DNA of 64,000 nucleotides from Acidobacteriota bacterium (lineage in GTDB: Bacteria > Acidobacteriota > Terriglobia > Bryobacterales > Bryobacteraceae). How positions within the stretch are numbered: position 1 is the stretch's first letter; every line of letters starts with the position of its first letter. Where the stretch lies: NCBI GenBank assembly GCA_005808475.1, contig SYLY01000333.1:1-64000 (forward strand). The letters are read 5' to 3'. The notes beneath the pieces were generated by a model. It was not told the DNA's origin, made no database searches, and was given only the letters and a program-made list of their open reading frames with translations. Shown in pieces: positions 17,701-27,300 of the stretch. A program made the translations under genes and the position numbers.

Positions 17701-20553
17701 GTGCGGTTTCGCGATCCCGGCCGTGGAGCCGGACTGATGGCGCGGCTCGCCGCGGCGATGCCGCCCGCCGCGATCGAGCGCCTCGCGATGCTGCTCCGCG
17801 CCGCCGCGGATCCGGACGCCGCCGCTCACTGTCTGAGCCGTCTGGCGGAGAATCAACCGGGCGCGTTCCAACGAATGGCCGCGTCTCCAGTCGCGTTGCA
17901 GCACCTGGTCACGCTCTTCTCCCACAGCCGGTTCCTCTCGGAGGAAGTGCTGCGGTCGCCCGATTGGATCGAGGGACTGACGGCCGAGGGCGACCTGCAC
18001 ACCGCGCTCGCGCGTGAAGACTACGAGGTCACACTTCGAGCCGAACTGCCCGAGGGACCGCCGCGGGCCATCGACCTCGCGGCGTTCCGGCGGAGGCGCC
18101 TGCTTCGAATCCTGCTGCGCGACGCGCTGGGGCTCGCGCCGCTCGCCGAGATCACCGGCGAGATCTCGGGTCTTGCCGACGCCATTCTCGACGAGAGCTA
18201 TCGCCGCATCCGCGCCGGTCTCGAACGGCGGCACGGAACGCCATCGCTCGCGAACGGGCGGCCCTGCGGCTTGTCGATCGTCGCGCTGGGCAAGCTCGGA
18301 GGCCAGGAACTCAACTACAGTTCCGACATCGACCTGATGTTCGTCCACGAGGGCAACGGCGAAACGCGGGGTCCGGAGCCGCTATCGAACCGGGAGTTCC
18401 ACAACAAGGTCTGCGCCGAGCTCACTGGCCTGCTCTCTTCCTACACACCGCACGGATCCTGCTACCGGGTCGATCTGCGGTTGCGCCCCGATGGCCAAAT
18501 GGGCGAGTTGTGCATCTCGCTCGACGCCGCCCGCAAGTACTACCGGACTCGCGCGCGCGACTGGGAGTTGCAGATGGCCATCAAGGCGCGCGTCGCGGCG
18601 GGCGATCCCGGACCCGGCGGCGAACTGCTGGACGCCATGGAGCCGCTCACCTATTCCACGGCGGTCGACTTCTCAAAGGTGGAGGCGGTGTCGGAGGCTC
18701 GCGTCCGGCTCAGCGAAAAGCTGGCGCGCAAGAAGGGTAAGCCGGAGGCCGACGTCAAGCTCGCTCCGGGCGGAATTCGCGATGTCGAGTTCCTCACGCA
18801 GTGTCTCCAGCAGCTCCACGGCGGCCGCGAACCCTTCGTGCGGCACGGCGGCACGCAGTTGGCGCTGTTCCGGCTCCATTCGTCGCAGCTCCTCTCCGAC
18901 ATCGAGTACGGACGGCTCCATTCGGCCTACCTTTTCCTCCGCAATCTGGAACATCGCCTCCAGGCCGAGGACGACCGGCAGACGCACACCCTGCCTTCGA
19001 CGGACGCGGGCCTGGAGCTTCTCGCCCGGCGGATGCCGGTACAGCCCGGCGCCGAGCCTTCCGCCGCGAACCTGCGCGCCGAGTTGGAGACTCACCTCGA
19101 GAACGTCCGCGCGATCTACGAGCGGGTGGTGCACGCGCAGCTTCCGCATAACGCGGAGGCCGAGCCGGATCCGGCCCCCCAGGCCGAGCCGCCTCACGGG
19201 CCCGACAACATCTCGGCGAATCTCGCGCGCATCATTCAACAGCAGGCTCCGGGGCTGGCGGCGACGATCGCCCAGGGACGCCTGCGGCACGGCGCGCGCG
19301 CCTTCGAGCATTTCCTGGAACGTCTGTTGCCGGCGGAACGCTGGCGGCGGTGGTTGAACGACGACGCGGTGCTCGCCGGTTACGCCATCGATATCTTCGA
19401 ACACAGTCCGTACTTCGCCGAGCAGTTGAACCGGCGTCCGGAATGGCTCGAGGAACTGTACGAGATGCGCCGCCGTCCCGGCTCCCGCGCCGACTATGCA
19501 TCGGCGCCGTCGATCCTCGGCGATCCCGCCGATCTCCGGCGCTTCTTCAATCGCGAAATGTTCCGGGTTCAAGCCGGGAGCATCTGCCTCCGCGCGCCGA
19601 TCTTCGCGACCCTCGAGCGCACCTCCGCGCTGGCGGACGCGGCGATCGTCGCCGCCTATCAGATGGCGCTCACCGAAGTCACGCGCGAGACCAGGACGCC
19701 AGGCTACGAGCCCGGGGACCGCATGATGATCGTCGCGCTAGGCCGGCTCGGCATGGCCGAACTGGATCTCGGATCCGACGCGGACCTGGTTTTCGTACTC
19801 CCCGATCGCGACGCCGCCTGGCTCCCGTTCTGGACCCGAGTGGCCGAGCGCGCCGTCTCGCTTCTCAGCGCGTATACCGGCGAAGGCTCGCTGTTCGCCG
19901 TTGACACACGGCTCCGGCCCAACGGTGGGGCGGGCCCGCTGGTGCAGACCGAGGGCGGCTTCCGCGACTACTTCTGGCGGCACGCGCAGGCGTGGGAGGG
20001 CATCACTTATATGAAGTCGCGAGCGGTGGCCGGAAATCTGGCCGCGGGCACCGAATTCCTGCGGGCTCTCCAGGAGGTGGACTGGCGGCGCTGGGGCCAG
20101 GCGGGACGGTCGCGCACGGAGCTGCGGCGGATGCGCCTGCGCCTGGAACAGGAGCAGGCCAAATCGAATCCGCTGAAGGCCGGGCCGGGCGGATACTACG
20201 ATATCGATTTCGCCCTGATGTACCTCCGCCTGCGCAGCGCCGGAATCTTCTATCCTGTTCTCAATACGCCCGCGCGTATCAACGTGATCGAACAAATGGG
20301 ACATCTCGACCGCGCCGACTCCCGGTTCCTGACCGACGCCGCCACCTTCTACCGCGCCGTGGATCACGCGATGCGCCTGAGCTCCGGTCACGCTCGAGGC
20401 CAGTTGCCGGCCGCCGAACTGCAACTCGAGGCGATCTCCGAACTTGTCGAACGTTGGACGCCCGCGCACCTCCACGATCAACCGCTCCCCGTCGAACTCG
20501 GCCAGATCCAACGCCGCACCCGCGAGTTCTTCGACCGCCTCTTCCACGAGTGA
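17701..20553 (+). CDS. glnE: Bifunctional glutamine synthetase adenylyltransferase/deadenylase
   Basis: About 950 aa, the usual length for GlnE, which adds or removes AMP on glutamine synthetase in response to nitrogen status. Two nucleotidyltransferase domains are present: the N-terminal one at VALGKLGGQELNYSSDIDLMF, and the C-terminal one with ALGRLGMAELDLGSDADLVF. Each is followed by a helical regulatory part. The start is uncertain: GTG at 17701 gives the family-like RFRDPGRGAGL N-terminus; TTG 17689 and ATG 17737 are alternatives. No glnA or glnB is in view. The next gene starts two bases after the stop. Confidence 0.95.
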   Translation: MRFRDPGRGAGLMARLAAAMPPAAIERLAMLLRAAADPDAAAHCLSRLAENQPGAFQRMAASPVALQHLVTLFSHSRFLSEEVLRSPDWIEGLTAEGDLHTALAREDYEVTLRAELPEGPPRAIDLAAFRRRRLLRILLRDALGLAPLAEITGEISGLADAILDESYRRIRAGLERRHGTPSLANGRPCGLSIVALGKLGGQELNYSSDIDLMFVHEGNGETRGPEPLSNREFHNKVCAELTGLLSSYTPHGSCYRVDLRLRPDGQMGELCISLDAARKYYRTRARDWELQMAIKARVAAGDPGPGGELLDAMEPLTYSTAVDFSKVEAVSEARVRLSEKLARKKGKPEADVKLAPGGIRDVEFLTQCLQQLHGGREPFVRHGGTQLALFRLHSSQLLSDIEYGRLHSAYLFLRNLEHRLQAEDDRQTHTLPSTDAGLELLARRMPVQPGAEPSAANLRAELETHLENVRAIYERVVHAQLPHNAEAEPDPAPQAEPPHGPDNISANLARIIQQQAPGLAATIAQGRLRHGARAFEHFLERLLPAERWRRWLNDDAVLAGYAIDIFEHSPYFAEQLNRRPEWLEELYEMRRRPGSRADYASAPSILGDPADLRRFFNREMFRVQAGSICLRAPIFATLERTSALADAAIVAAYQMALTEVTRETRTPGYEPGDRMMIVALGRLGMAELDLGSDADLVFVLPDRDAAWLPFWTRVAERAVSLLSAYTGEGSLFAVDTRLRPNGGAGPLVQTEGGFRDYFWRHAQAWEGITYMKSRAVAGNLAAGTEFLRALQEVDWRRWGQAGRSRTELRRMRLRLEQEQAKSNPLKAGPGGYYDIDFALMYLRLRSAGIFYPVLNTPARINVIEQMGHLDRADSRFLTDAATFYRAVDHAMRLSSGHARGQLPAAELQLEAISELVERWTPAHLHDQPLPVELGQIQRRTREFFDRLFHE

Positions 20554-20555
20554 CC

Positions 20556-21374
20556 ATGCCGAAATTCGCCCCGATCCTATTGTTCGCCACCGCGGCCTGC
20601 CTCCGCGCCGACCAGCTCGGCGACGCCTACGGGAAGCTCTACAATCTCGACTTCGACGGCGCCCACCGCATCCTCGACGATTACCAGGCGCACGCCCCCC
20701 GCGACCCGATGGGCTTCTCCGTCCGCGCCGCCGCCTACCTGTTCTTCGAGATGGATCGTCTGCACATTCTCGAAGGGGAGTTTCTCACCAGTGACAAACG
20801 GATTGGCGGCAACGAGAAGCTCAAGCCGGATCCGGCGATCCGCGCCCGGTTCTTCGAAGCCGTCACCAAAGCGCAGGAACTGGCCGACGAAAGGCTGAAG
20901 TCGTCCGCGGAGGATCCCCAGGCGCTGTTCGCGTATTGCCTCACCGACGGGATGCGAATGGACTACATGGCGGCGGTGGAAAAGAAACAGCTCCGCAGCC
21001 TCACGTTCGCCCGCCGCTCCCACGAATTCGCGGTGCGGCTGATCCGCAAGGACCCCGGTTTCGCCGACGCCTACCTCACCACCGGCTTGACCGAGTACCT
21101 GGTGGGCAGCCTGCCGTTCTTCGTCCGCTGGTTCGTGCGCTTCGATCAGGTACAGGGCAGCAAGGACACAGCCGTGGAAAGGCTGACCCGCGTCGCCCGC
21201 ACCGGCCGGTACCTTGGCCCGTTCGCCAAGATCCTGCTGTCCATCATCCACGTGCGCGAAAAGCGGCCCGAACAGGCGCGCTTGCTGCTGGGCGAATTGA
21301 GCCGCGACTACCCCGGGAACCACCTGTTCCGGTCGGAGTTGAAGAAGCTCGAGCTAAAGATGTCGCGGAAGTAA
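20556..21374 (+). CDS. Secreted TPR-like hypothetical protein
   Basis: A 272 aa protein with a signal peptide (KFAPILLFATAACLRA). Helical TPR-like pairs follow (QLGDAYGKLYNLDFDGAHRILDDY; DPQALFAYCLTDGMRMDY; AVRLIRKDPGFADAYLTTGL; ARLLLGELSRDYPGNHLFRSEL). It probably serves as a periplasmic protein-protein scaffold. It begins two bases after the glnE stop and may be read from the same transcript, although no functional link to nitrogen control is evident. A GCGGAAG/CTTCCGC inverted repeat spans its stop codon without a T-run. Confidence 0.75.
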   Translation: MPKFAPILLFATAACLRADQLGDAYGKLYNLDFDGAHRILDDYQAHAPRDPMGFSVRAAAYLFFEMDRLHILEGEFLTSDKRIGGNEKLKPDPAIRARFFEAVTKAQELADERLKSSAEDPQALFAYCLTDGMRMDYMAAVEKKQLRSLTFARRSHEFAVRLIRKDPGFADAYLTTGLTEYLVGSLPFFVRWFVRFDQVQGSKDTAVERLTRVARTGRYLGPFAKILLSIIHVREKRPEQARLLLGELSRDYPGNHLFRSELKKLELKMSRK

Positions 21375-21408
21375 CCTTCCGCGTGCCGCGGCTCGTCTAG
21401 ATTTGCGG

Positions 21409-21414
21409 TAGCAT
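21409..21414 (+). promoter_or_regulatory. -10 element TAGCAT, leaderless-type spacing
   Basis: TAGCAT ends six bases before ATG 21421. There is no Shine-Dalgarno sequence between the two. Confidence 0.45.
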
Positions 21415-21420
21415 CTAAAC

Positions 21421-22779
21421 ATGTCGGCGATCTCCAATCCCCGTCTGCCGGCGCCGTCGCCGGTAAAGCCCGTCCTCGAGCCGGGAACCCCCTCCCCCAA
21501 AGGAGGGTCGTCGAAATGGTTGATTGGACTTGCCTTGCTCGGCGCGTGTGGCTACGCCGCCTGGCAAACGTGGCAGAAGCGCGCCCAGCCTTCTGAAACC
21601 GCCGCCGTGCGAGTGGCGCACACCGCGAAGGTGACCACGGGTCAGTTGGACCTCCGGGTCCGGCTGGCGGGCCAGACTTCGTCGAGCGAGTACGTCAGCA
21701 TCGTGGCGCCGGTCATGCGCGGGCCCGAAGCCGGCCGCGAACTGATCCTGCTGCACCTGGTGCCCACCGGCACTCGCGTCAAGAAGGGCCAGTTGATCGC
21801 CCAGATCGACGCTCAGACCCTGGCCGATCACATCGACGATATCGGCGACGATATCGAAAAGGCCGACGCGGACATCCGCAAGCGGAAGGCGGAGCAGGAA
21901 GTCGACATGGCGTCGCTGCTTCAGAACATCAAGGTGTCGGAATCGGAATTCCGCAAGGCCAGCTTCGATGCCCGCGCCGCGGAGGTTCGAACCGAAGTAG
22001 AGCGCGAACTGCTCAAGCTTGCCGAGGAAGAAGCCGGCGCGCGGTACAAGCAGGTTCAAGGCGACATCGCGCAAAAGAACGTCATTTACGGCGCGGAAAT
22101 CAAGATTCTCGGCATCACCCGGGAGCGTCACGTACGCCACCGCGATCGGCATCAGGTGGATCTGAAGAAGTTCACCATCAACGCGCCGATGGACGGGCTC
22201 GCCGTATCGCAACAGATCTGGCGCAGCAGCGAGATGTCCACGGTGCAGCAGGGCGACCAGGTGACGCCGGGCCAGTTGTTCATGAAGGTGGTCAATCCGT
22301 CGAAGATGCAGGTGGAAGCCACCATCAACCAGGGCGAAAGCGATTCCTTCCGGATCGGCCAGAAGGCCAGCATCAAGCTCGACGCTTTCCCGGGAATCGA
22401 ATTGGCGGGGCATCTGTTCTCGATCGGCGCCCTCGCGACGGGAGGCTATCGCCAGCAGTATTACATCCGAACAGTCCCGGTCAAAATAGCGTTCGATCAG
22501 GTTCACGACAAGCTGATCCCCGACCTGTCGGCCGGCGCGGATGTTCTGTTGACGCAGTCGGAAGCCAATGCCAAGCAGGTGCCGTTGGCGGGAGTCTTCG
22601 AGGACGGCGGCAAGGAAGTCGTTTACGTGAAGAACGGCCAGACGTTCGAGAAGCGCATCGTCGAACTCGGCCTGCGGAACAGCACCCACGCGGTGGTCAA
22701 GTCCGGACTGCAGGAAGGCGAAGAGGTGGCTCTCGAGCTCCCGTTCGCGCCTGCCGATACCGTCCACGCGTCCCTATAA
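21421..22779 (+). CDS. HlyD/RND-type periplasmic adaptor (membrane fusion protein)
   Basis: A 452 aa protein with one membrane anchor near residues 35-52 (WLIGLALLGACGYAAW). Then come a barrel-sandwich hybrid start (RLAGQTSSSEYVSIVAPVMRG), a long charged coiled coil around residues 135-225, and a beta-barrel domain (VEATINQGESDSFRIGQKA). This is the layout of efflux or ABC-export adaptors linking an inner-membrane pump to an outer-membrane channel. No transporter gene adjoins it; the next gene is convergent, with a 12-base gap. The cargo is unknown. Confidence 0.85.
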   Translation: MSAISNPRLPAPSPVKPVLEPGTPSPKGGSSKWLIGLALLGACGYAAWQTWQKRAQPSETAAVRVAHTAKVTTGQLDLRVRLAGQTSSSEYVSIVAPVMRGPEAGRELILLHLVPTGTRVKKGQLIAQIDAQTLADHIDDIGDDIEKADADIRKRKAEQEVDMASLLQNIKVSESEFRKASFDARAAEVRTEVERELLKLAEEEAGARYKQVQGDIAQKNVIYGAEIKILGITRERHVRHRDRHQVDLKKFTINAPMDGLAVSQQIWRSSEMSTVQQGDQVTPGQLFMKVVNPSKMQVEATINQGESDSFRIGQKASIKLDAFPGIELAGHLFSIGALATGGYRQQYYIRTVPVKIAFDQVHDKLIPDLSAGADVLLTQSEANAKQVPLAGVFEDGGKEVVYVKNGQTFEKRIVELGLRNSTHAVVKSGLQEGEEVALELPFAPADTVHASL

Positions 22780-22791
22780 CCAGGCCGTCGA

Positions 22792-23985
22792 TCAGGCCGC
22801 ATCGGCCGGTAGCATCGCCATCGGTCCCGCCGCCGTCGCCGCCACTCTCTGTGCGATTTGCGCCAGGATGGCCGCCGGTGCGCTCCTGGGACGGAAGACG
22901 GCTAGCGGCGTGCTCGCTCGTTGGGCCGCTCCGCAGATGTCGGGCGACGGAGGCACCACGCCGGTGATCTTCATCCCCAGCACTTCCTCGATCTTCTCTT
23001 TCGAGACGCTCTCGAGAACCGCCGATCGATTCACCAGCACCACGTGAATCACGTCTCCACTCACTCCCCAAGCCCGTAGCCGCTCGATCGCCAGCCGCGC
23101 GGCCATCACCGAGGAGTCGTCCCGTTCCGACACGAGTACCACGCAGTTGGACCGGTGAACGATGGTCTCGTGCGCCGGACCGACCGTAGCGGGTAGATCG
23201 ACCACCACCAGATCCGCGATCCGCGCCGCCAGTTCCATCAGCCGGTCCGCGTGGGCCGGTGTCAGCGGCTGGCACTGCTCCACGCTCTGCGGACCGTACA
23301 ACAGATAGAATCCGAGCTGCGTATTCACCAGCCGCTGCTCCACCTGAGCCTCGGCGATCTCGGCCGGTGGGGTGCGGTACAGTTCCGAGAGATTGGCATG
23401 GACCGTCTTGCGGAAATGGGCCGCGAAGCTGCCATAATCCGAGCGCATCTCGGCCGCCACCACCAACTTGTCCTGCGACAGCAGCGCCGCCGTGTTGATC
23501 GCCAGGGTGGTGGCTCCGACTCCTCCCTTGGCTCCCCAGAACGTAACGACGCGCCCGCCGGGCGAGTGCTTCCCCTTGCTCATGTGCCACTGGAGACTGC
23601 GGTTCCGCTCCACCGCGAACCGGAGCGACCGCACCACCGCCGCCGGCGTCGCCTGCCCCTTGATCAGGAAGTCCTGCGCGCCCTCCTGCACCGCGCGCAG
23701 CCCCAAGCCCTCGTCCTCGGTCCCTGTCAACAGCACGATCGGAAGGTTGGGGCTCACGGCCCTGACGTTGGCGAACGTGTCGAATCCCCGGCTGTCGGGA
23801 ACGTTCAGATCCAGCAGCATCGCGTCGAACGGCCGCTGCCGGATCGCTCCGCTCGCCGAGTGAACCGTCTCAGTCCAGGTCACTTCGAACGCACCTTTCC
23901 CCTCGTCCTTGATTCCTTCCAACAGCAGCCGGGCGTCGCCGGGATTGTCTTCCAATAACAGGATGCGCAGGGTAGGTTCTTGCAT
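22792..23985 (-). CDS. CpaE-like protein: response-regulator receiver plus MinD-type ATPase
   Basis: A 397 aa cytoplasmic protein. Residues about 5-125 are a receiver domain (ILLLEDNPGDARLLL, phospho-acceptor Asp in MLLDLNVPD, LTGT, and Lys in DFLIKGQ). Residues about 150-385 are a ParA/MinD-type ATPase with the deviant Walker A KGGVGATTLA and the switch VVVDLP. This matches CpaE/TadZ, which places type IVb (Flp/Tad) pilus machinery at a cell site. No other pilus genes are nearby, so the job here is uncertain. Confidence 0.87.
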   Translation of the reverse strand: MQEPTLRILLLEDNPGDARLLLEGIKDEGKGAFEVTWTETVHSASGAIRQRPFDAMLLDLNVPDSRGFDTFANVRAVSPNLPIVLLTGTEDEGLGLRAVQEGAQDFLIKGQATPAAVVRSLRFAVERNRSLQWHMSKGKHSPGGRVVTFWGAKGGVGATTLAINTAALLSQDKLVVAAEMRSDYGSFAAHFRKTVHANLSELYRTPPAEIAEAQVEQRLVNTQLGFYLLYGPQSVEQCQPLTPAHADRLMELAARIADLVVVDLPATVGPAHETIVHRSNCVVLVSERDDSSVMAARLAIERLRAWGVSGDVIHVVLVNRSAVLESVSKEKIEEVLGMKITGVVPPSPDICGAAQRASTPLAVFRPRSAPAAILAQIAQRVAATAAGPMAMLPADAA

Positions 23986-24106
23986 CTACCCATAAGATCG
24001 GCGAAGAACCGCGGCCGCAACACGGAATAGGGATGTGCGGGGGAGGGGAGTACCGCTCGCTGCTGAATTTGGTACTATCATGATCACCCCATCGAAGGGG
24101 GGTACG

Positions 24107-24316
24107 ATGCGTAGCATTCTCACCCTGTTGCTCTTCCCCCTGCTCGCCGCCTCCGCCGAGGTGCGCTTCCTCAACATCGACGCCAGCCCCCCGCCGCCGG
24201 GATATCCGAAGCGAGTCGCGCCGCGCGGATCCGCTCCCAGCGCGGCGAAACACCGCCCTACCGCTCGACCTCGGAGCAAGCCCGTCGTCCACAAGCCCGG
24301 CCGCAATCTGGCCTGA
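24107..24316 (+). CDS. Small secreted Pro/Arg-rich protein
   Basis: A 69-codon frame beginning at ATG 24107 behind a purine-rich AAGGGGGG. It encodes a good signal peptide (RSILTLLLFPLLAASA) and a short basic tail with PPPPGYPKR and several KP/RP steps. No family is recognised. The signal peptide plus ribosome-binding site make it more likely real than not. It lies between the divergent CpaE-like gene and a TonB receptor. Confidence 0.55.
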   Translation: MRSILTLLLFPLLAASAEVRFLNIDASPPPPGYPKRVAPRGSAPSAAKHRPTARPRSKPVVHKPGRNLA

Positions 24317-24362
24317 CGCGCAATCGATAGTCCATTATCCGGATCGCGACCTCGAAATGTGG

Positions 24363-24368
24363 TCTAAT
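24363..24368 (+). promoter_or_regulatory. -10-like TCTAAT before the TonB receptor gene
   Basis: TCTAAT is seven bases upstream of ATG 24376. The earlier ATG at 24367 overlaps this hexamer, which argues for the downstream start. Confidence 0.4.
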
Positions 24369-24375
24369 GGCTCCC

Positions 24376-27300
24376 ATGTTCCTTTCGGGGCTCCGACTCG
24401 CAACCATTTTCATTTCCGCGGCCCTCTGCCTCGCGCAGACCGGCACCGGGAACATTCAGGGAACCGTTCGGGACGCTACCGGCGCCGTGGTGCCCAAGGC
24501 AACAGTCGCGGTGGTCCACTCCGCGACATCCCGTCAATACAACAGCGAATCCAACGAGGCCGGCTTCTTCCTGTTTCCGGCGATGAACATCGGAGCCTAC
24601 CAGTTCACGGCGGAGTTCGCCGGCATGGAAACCTGGAAGGGCACGCTCAACCTCCGCGCCGGCCAATCGGCGGTGATCGAGGTGGTGATGAAGCCCGGTT
24701 CCACCTCCACCTCCATCACGGTCGCCGGCGACGTCACGCCGCTGATCACCACCAACAGCGCGACCATCTCCACCGTGCTCGAACGCGAACGCATCGAGCA
24801 ACTGCCTCTCAACGGGCGTTTCATCACCACGCTGCTTTACATGACCACGCCCGGCGTCGAAGCCGGCTCGGTCCCGCGCGTTTACGGACTCCGTTACGCG
24901 ACCGAACTGCTCCAGGACGGCGCGGTTCTCGAGAATCGCGAATGGCAGTCGATCCCCGCACGGCCGCCCGGACTCGACACCATCGGCGAGTTCCGCTCGG
25001 AAACCAACAACTCCTCCGCCAAGCTGAACCGGCCCGGAACGTTCATGATCACCACCCGCTCGGGGACCAATGAGATCCACGGCGCGGTGTTCGAGACCGC
25101 GCGCAACAGCGGGTTCGGCGTCGCTCGCGCCCGGCAGGATTTCTACACCAAACCGCCGCATCTGGTCCGCAACGAATTCGGAGCCTCTTTCGGCGGCCCC
25201 GTCTGGCTGCCCAAACTCTATAACGGCCGCAATCGAACCTTCTTCTTCTTCGCCTACGAAGGCTATCAGTTGCGGTCGGCGAGCACACGCAGCATCGCCG
25301 TGCCGACGCCCGCGATGCGCGAGGGCGACTTCAGCGGATTGATCGACGGCGTAGGACGCCGCATCACCATCTACGATCCGCTGACCACGGACGCCCAGAG
25401 CTGGACTCGTCAGCCGTTCACCGGCAACCGCATCCCTTCCAACCGGCAGAGCCCGCTCGCCAAATACCTCTATGGCGTCACCCCGCTACCGACGCGGGGC
25501 GACAATCCACTGGTCACTTCCAACTGGTTCGGCCTCGGATTCGCCAACACACGGCAGCACACCGAAACGCTCCGCGTCGATCACCGGCTGAACGACAAGA
25601 ACAGCCTCTTCTTCCGCTATTCGCACAGCCCCGGAACCGGCGAGCGCACCAGCGATCCCTATGGACAATCGCCCACCACGCTCGACAAACGCGCCAACGC
25701 GTTCATCGACAGCCAGGTCAACGACAGCGGCATCGCCAACTGGACGCACACCTTCTCGCCGGCCTTCTTCGGCGAGACGCTGGTTTCGGTCGCACGCGAT
25801 TACCGCGGCCAGCTTCCCTACACGGGCACTGAAGAGATCGCGAGCGGACTCGGCCTGCCGAACCCGTTCAAGGGCGTCGGCTTCCCCCGCATCCCCTTCT
25901 CGATGTCGTCGAGCACCGGCCCCGGCATGGCCTACGATTCCAGCATCAACCCGACCATCAACTACGGTCTGATCTTCAACGTCGACCAGAACTTCACCAA
26001 GATCCGCGGCCGGCACGAATTCCAGTTCGGCGGACGCATGCGCTTCGAACGGCTCGACACCCTGAACGATCAGCAGATCTCGCAGGGCCAGCTCGACTAC
26101 AACAACGTGTCGCAAACGGGCCTCTACGATCCCACGTCCGGTTCGGCCTTCTCCGCCACGCCCTTCACCGGCCACACCTCCGCCAACTTCTTCCTCGGTC
26201 TCGGCACCTATCAGGCGCGCTTCAACCGTTCCTGGTACCGCCCCCGCGTCCATGAGCGCGCGCTCTACTTCCAGGACAACTTCAAGGTGAACGCCCGGCT
26301 GACGGTGAACCTGGGTCTGCGCTGGGAGTACAACAGCCCCGTCAACGAGCGCGACCGCTCCATCATGGGCTTCGACGAAAAGAGCAAGCGCATCATCCTG
26401 CCGCGCACCATCGAAGAACTGACGGCGCAGAAGAACGTGCTGCCGGCGATCGTCAACGCCTACACGGGGCTCGGCATGAAGTTCACCACGCCCAAGGAAG
26501 TGGGTCTGCCCGATTCGCTCACCTATTCCAACCTCTGGGACTTCGGCCCTCGCGCGGGCTTCGCCTACCGCATGGGCGATTCCGGCCGCAAGGCCACCGT
26601 CATCCGCGGCGGCTATTCGATCTTCGCCTATCCCGAATCCCTGCGCCTGTTCTCCGGCCAGGTGGCGAATTCGATGCCCGCGCTCGGCACGGTCACCTGG
26701 AACCCCAACGCCGCCGAACTCAGCCCGGATGGCCGCCCCAACTACCTGCTGCGATCCGTTCCCACGGTGGTCGCCGGGGTCAACAGCGCCAACGTGCTCA
26801 GCCCCACCGCGGTCACCGGCATCACGCGCGGCGGCGGCTCGCTCTTCTACCTCGATCCCAAGCAGCCCACCGCGCGAGCGCATGAGTGGAACCTGCTGAT
26901 CGAGCGCGAAATCTTCGCCAACACCGTGGTGAAGGGCGGCTACGTCGGCACCCACGGCACCCGCATGTCGCAGTGGGCCACCTACAACGACAACCCGCCG
27001 GACTACGTCTGGTTCACCAACACCAAGCAGCCTCTGCCCACCGGCCCCTTCGCCAGCGTCGCGCGCCGCCCGTTCGACCAGGAACTGTACGGAACCATGC
27101 AGCGCTATCAAAAGACCGGTTGGTCCAACTTCAACGGACTCCAACTCGAGTTCGAACACCGCTATTCCAAGGGCTACGCCTTCCAGGTCTTCTATGTCAT
27201 GAGCAACGCCATTCGCGCCGCGGGCGACGGCTGGCGCGACGACTCACTGCGCTCACCGAACATCTTCCTGCCCGGAATCGTGCCCACGGACGACGCGGCC

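Noticed and set aside
21361-21385. Inverted repeat GCGGAAG/CTTCCGC over the TPR gene stop as a terminator
   Set aside because: No T-run follows on either strand, so only a weak hairpin is supported.
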